64,000 nt of DNA from Blastomussa wellsi (Eukaryota; Cnidaria; Anthozoa; Scleractinia; Plerogyridae). The first letter of the stretch is position 1. The number at the start of each line of letters is the position of its first letter. Below the pieces are notes generated by a model that saw only the letters and a program-made list of their open reading frames with translations, ran no database searches and was not told the DNA's origin. Positions 62,400-64,000 of the stretch are shown piece by piece. The DNA is taken from the NCBI GenBank assembly GCA_947652115.1, contig OX393570.1, forward strand, positions 1,048,006 through 1,112,005. Direction: 5' to 3'. The position numbers and the translations under genes were made by a program.

Positions 62400-63182
62400 A
62401 TGAAAAATAAAACTATGGGAAGGAAATTTGCATCAAAATCAAGTCAGAATCAGGGAAAATTAACGGATTCGAGCACTGAATCAAGCGTTATTGTTGGCGA
62501 TGAGCAAGGACAAACGCAGGAATCAAGTGGCGCTGGCGGAGAAGATGTAATCAAGGACGATAGCGAACGAGTGATTGCTGTGATAGATAAGAGTCCAGCT
62601 AAGTCTAAGACCAGCGAGGGAAGTATTGCGGAGGTTGATGACGTAGACGATGTCCCAGCGGACGTTGCTTGGAAGGCTAGCAAAGAAAGTGCAATTCGAG
62701 AATGGACATTTGAGAAAGAAATCATCCTTGATGCCAAGCGAAAAGAGAAACAAGCCAGAATAGAGAGAAACGAAAGATTAAGAGAGCAAAAGGAAAGAAA
62801 ACGAGCGAGAGAATACTCTAGACTTCCAATGGGGGTTCTCCAGCAGGTTGCTAAGCGGCAAAAGTCCCAGAAAAATGACGTGATATCACAGTCAGCTGAT
62901 ACTGGAAATCACGTGACATTTGATAGTTCAAGTGAAGATGAAGAAGTCGATGAAAAAGAAGAGGAACCCAAAGTAAATGAAGAAATGCCAGAAATTAAAG
63001 TTCTTGTTTTACCAAAGGAAGTGAAGAAGCCCAAGAAAATCCAGCAATCTGCAAGTTTATTTTTACGAGAACAATTGTTTGGGGATAGGATTCAGCGCAT
63101 TTCACCATCAAAGGACTCGGATCGCACAAGAAAATATAAAACAATAGCACCTGCCCAGAAATTTTCCAAAAAATTGTGGTAA
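62400..63182 (+). CDS. NOL7: NOL7-like nucleolar protein, single exon
   Basis: Intact 260-aa frame, charged and low in hydrophobic residues. The middle has a basic helix-like stretch (KREKQARIERNERLREQKERKR is broken here as KRKEKQARIERNERLR plus EQKERKRAREYSRLP), then an acidic patch (SSSEDEEVDEKEEEP). The C-terminus, SASLFLREQLFGDRIQR through FSKKLW, resembles the NOL7 C-terminal domain (human has AAQAFIHNSLYGP near the same place). NOL7 is the animal counterpart of yeast Utp16 and acts in small-subunit rRNA processing. A second in-frame ATG at 62415 (MGRKF) may be the true start. Identification rests on layout and short motifs, so it is moderate. Confidence 0.68.
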   Translation: MKNKTMGRKFASKSSQNQGKLTDSSTESSVIVGDEQGQTQESSGAGGEDVIKDDSERVIAVIDKSPAKSKTSEGSIAEVDDVDDVPADVAWKASKESAIREWTFEKEIILDAKRKEKQARIERNERLREQKERKRAREYSRLPMGVLQQVAKRQKSQKNDVISQSADTGNHVTFDSSSEDEEVDEKEEEPKVNEEMPEIKVLVLPKEVKKPKKIQQSASLFLREQLFGDRIQRISPSKDSDRTRKYKTIAPAQKFSKKLW

Positions 63183-64000
63183 TTTACAAGGTTTAGGGGA
63201 TGTCAAAAGTAACTGATGTACAACTGTCAGGTTTATGCTATGACAGAGCAGCATGTTTAATGATAGGGCATTTCATGGTTTTATGATCCCAGGTGCTCTT
63301 TACGAAAACTATTTTGTGCAGGATAAGTGAAGAAATAGTGATGTAAAGTGTATGAAATATTTCAGAGTGTAGTAGAATAACGAGGGAAATCATACAAATC
63401 AGGTATTTCAGGTAGGTACATGTAAACTTGCAATTGGTTTGACATTATACCGCGTAGCACTGGGGCGACTTTCATACCGGTGCGAGTTCACTCCCATTCC
63501 CTCATGGTAATTGACAGAAATAAAAGCGAAAAGAATATGCAGGGAGAGTGAACAGGGCCTCTCTCCATGGCCATTGTTTCCTTGTGTGTTAGTAGCCTCT
63601 GCAGAGTTAAGCAGTGATCTGAGGGACAACTTTGGAAAGCCATGTGCAATACTTTAGATGACGACAAGCTGACTAAAAAACTACACCCAGCCTCATCTTT
63701 GTCCTCTTTACAGAGTCTCCGTCACAAGCTTTGAGCTTTTGCGTTTGCAGACGTTGGTTTTATTGTGTTTTGTTTATCGACCTTTATCTGCTATTCTTCT
63801 CCCGTAACTAATAGTTTGGACTTTGGATGGTTATAGACCGCAACGAAGAAGGCCATTGAGATCTGTTGACTTTACAGGGGATCTGACAACCAAATACAAG
63901 TATGTAAACTTGTTATTCAGTAGCCATAATCATGCAACTGCACTCGAAATTCTACCTTTATTAGTCATTTCTTTATCATTAATATTGTTATACATTTTCA
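63183..64000. other. 3' flank of the NOL7-like gene
   Basis: Contains the likely 3' UTR to about 63540. Beyond that nothing was recognised. A weak B-box-like GTGCGAGTTCACTCC at about 63480 may be a decayed SINE. Confidence 0.45.
63519..63524 (+). terminator. NOL7: Poly(A) signal of the NOL7-like gene
   Basis: AATAAA about 340 bases after the stop codon at 63180-63182, the first such hexamer downstream on this strand. Confidence 0.45.

Overview
The window is animal nuclear DNA: AT-rich, with short exons, GT-AG introns, tRNA-derived SINEs and many short fold-back (MITE-like) repeats. The animal-type gene set (a DBS-class RhoGEF, a ciliary CCDC39, RPB1 with an animal CTD, a secreted apple/EGF/discoidin protein) and the repeat style suggest a cnidarian, most likely a coral or other anthozoan. 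The species is an inference; no species marker was read.

Layout. 1-3721: repeats only, including nested TTAA-bounded fold-backs and a pogo/Tigger-like element. 3722-21278 (minus): a 21-exon Dbl-family RhoGEF of the DBS/MCF2L type (CRAL-TRIO, spectrin-like, DH, PH, SH3; about 1092 aa) with two alternative first exons in the same splice phase. A possible two-exon 63-aa plus-strand gene lies inside its first intron. 21279-25151: fold-back repeats, no gene seen. 25152-38607 (minus): a complete 24-exon RPB1, the largest RNA polymerase II subunit (about 1923 aa), ending in a CTD of about 47 heptads coded by one exon. 40464-44571 (minus): three-exon UQCRH, the acidic hinge subunit of respiratory complex III. 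46593-49284 (plus): a three-exon secreted protein with signal peptide, apple/PAN-like segment, EGF and F5/8C discoidin domain. 49847-62019 (minus): a complete 24-exon CCDC39, the axonemal ruler/dynein-regulatory coiled coil. 62400-63182 (plus): single-exon NOL7-like nucleolar protein, divergent from CCDC39 across a 380-bp shared promoter. 63183-64000: no gene seen.

Exon borders were assigned by reading GT/AG sites and checking that the codon phase closes at every junction. All four long minus-strand genes close in frame end to end without a frameshift, so they look intact. A border can be off by one base at 15619 and 60941. The genes do not form a pathway; they are ordinary neighbours in a eukaryotic genome. 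The most unusual material is in the repeats: palindromic elements with 13-14-bp flanking duplications (one a few bases from a splice donor), nested TTAA fold-backs, and a tandemly duplicated segment carrying acceptor-like sites in the first UQCRH intron.
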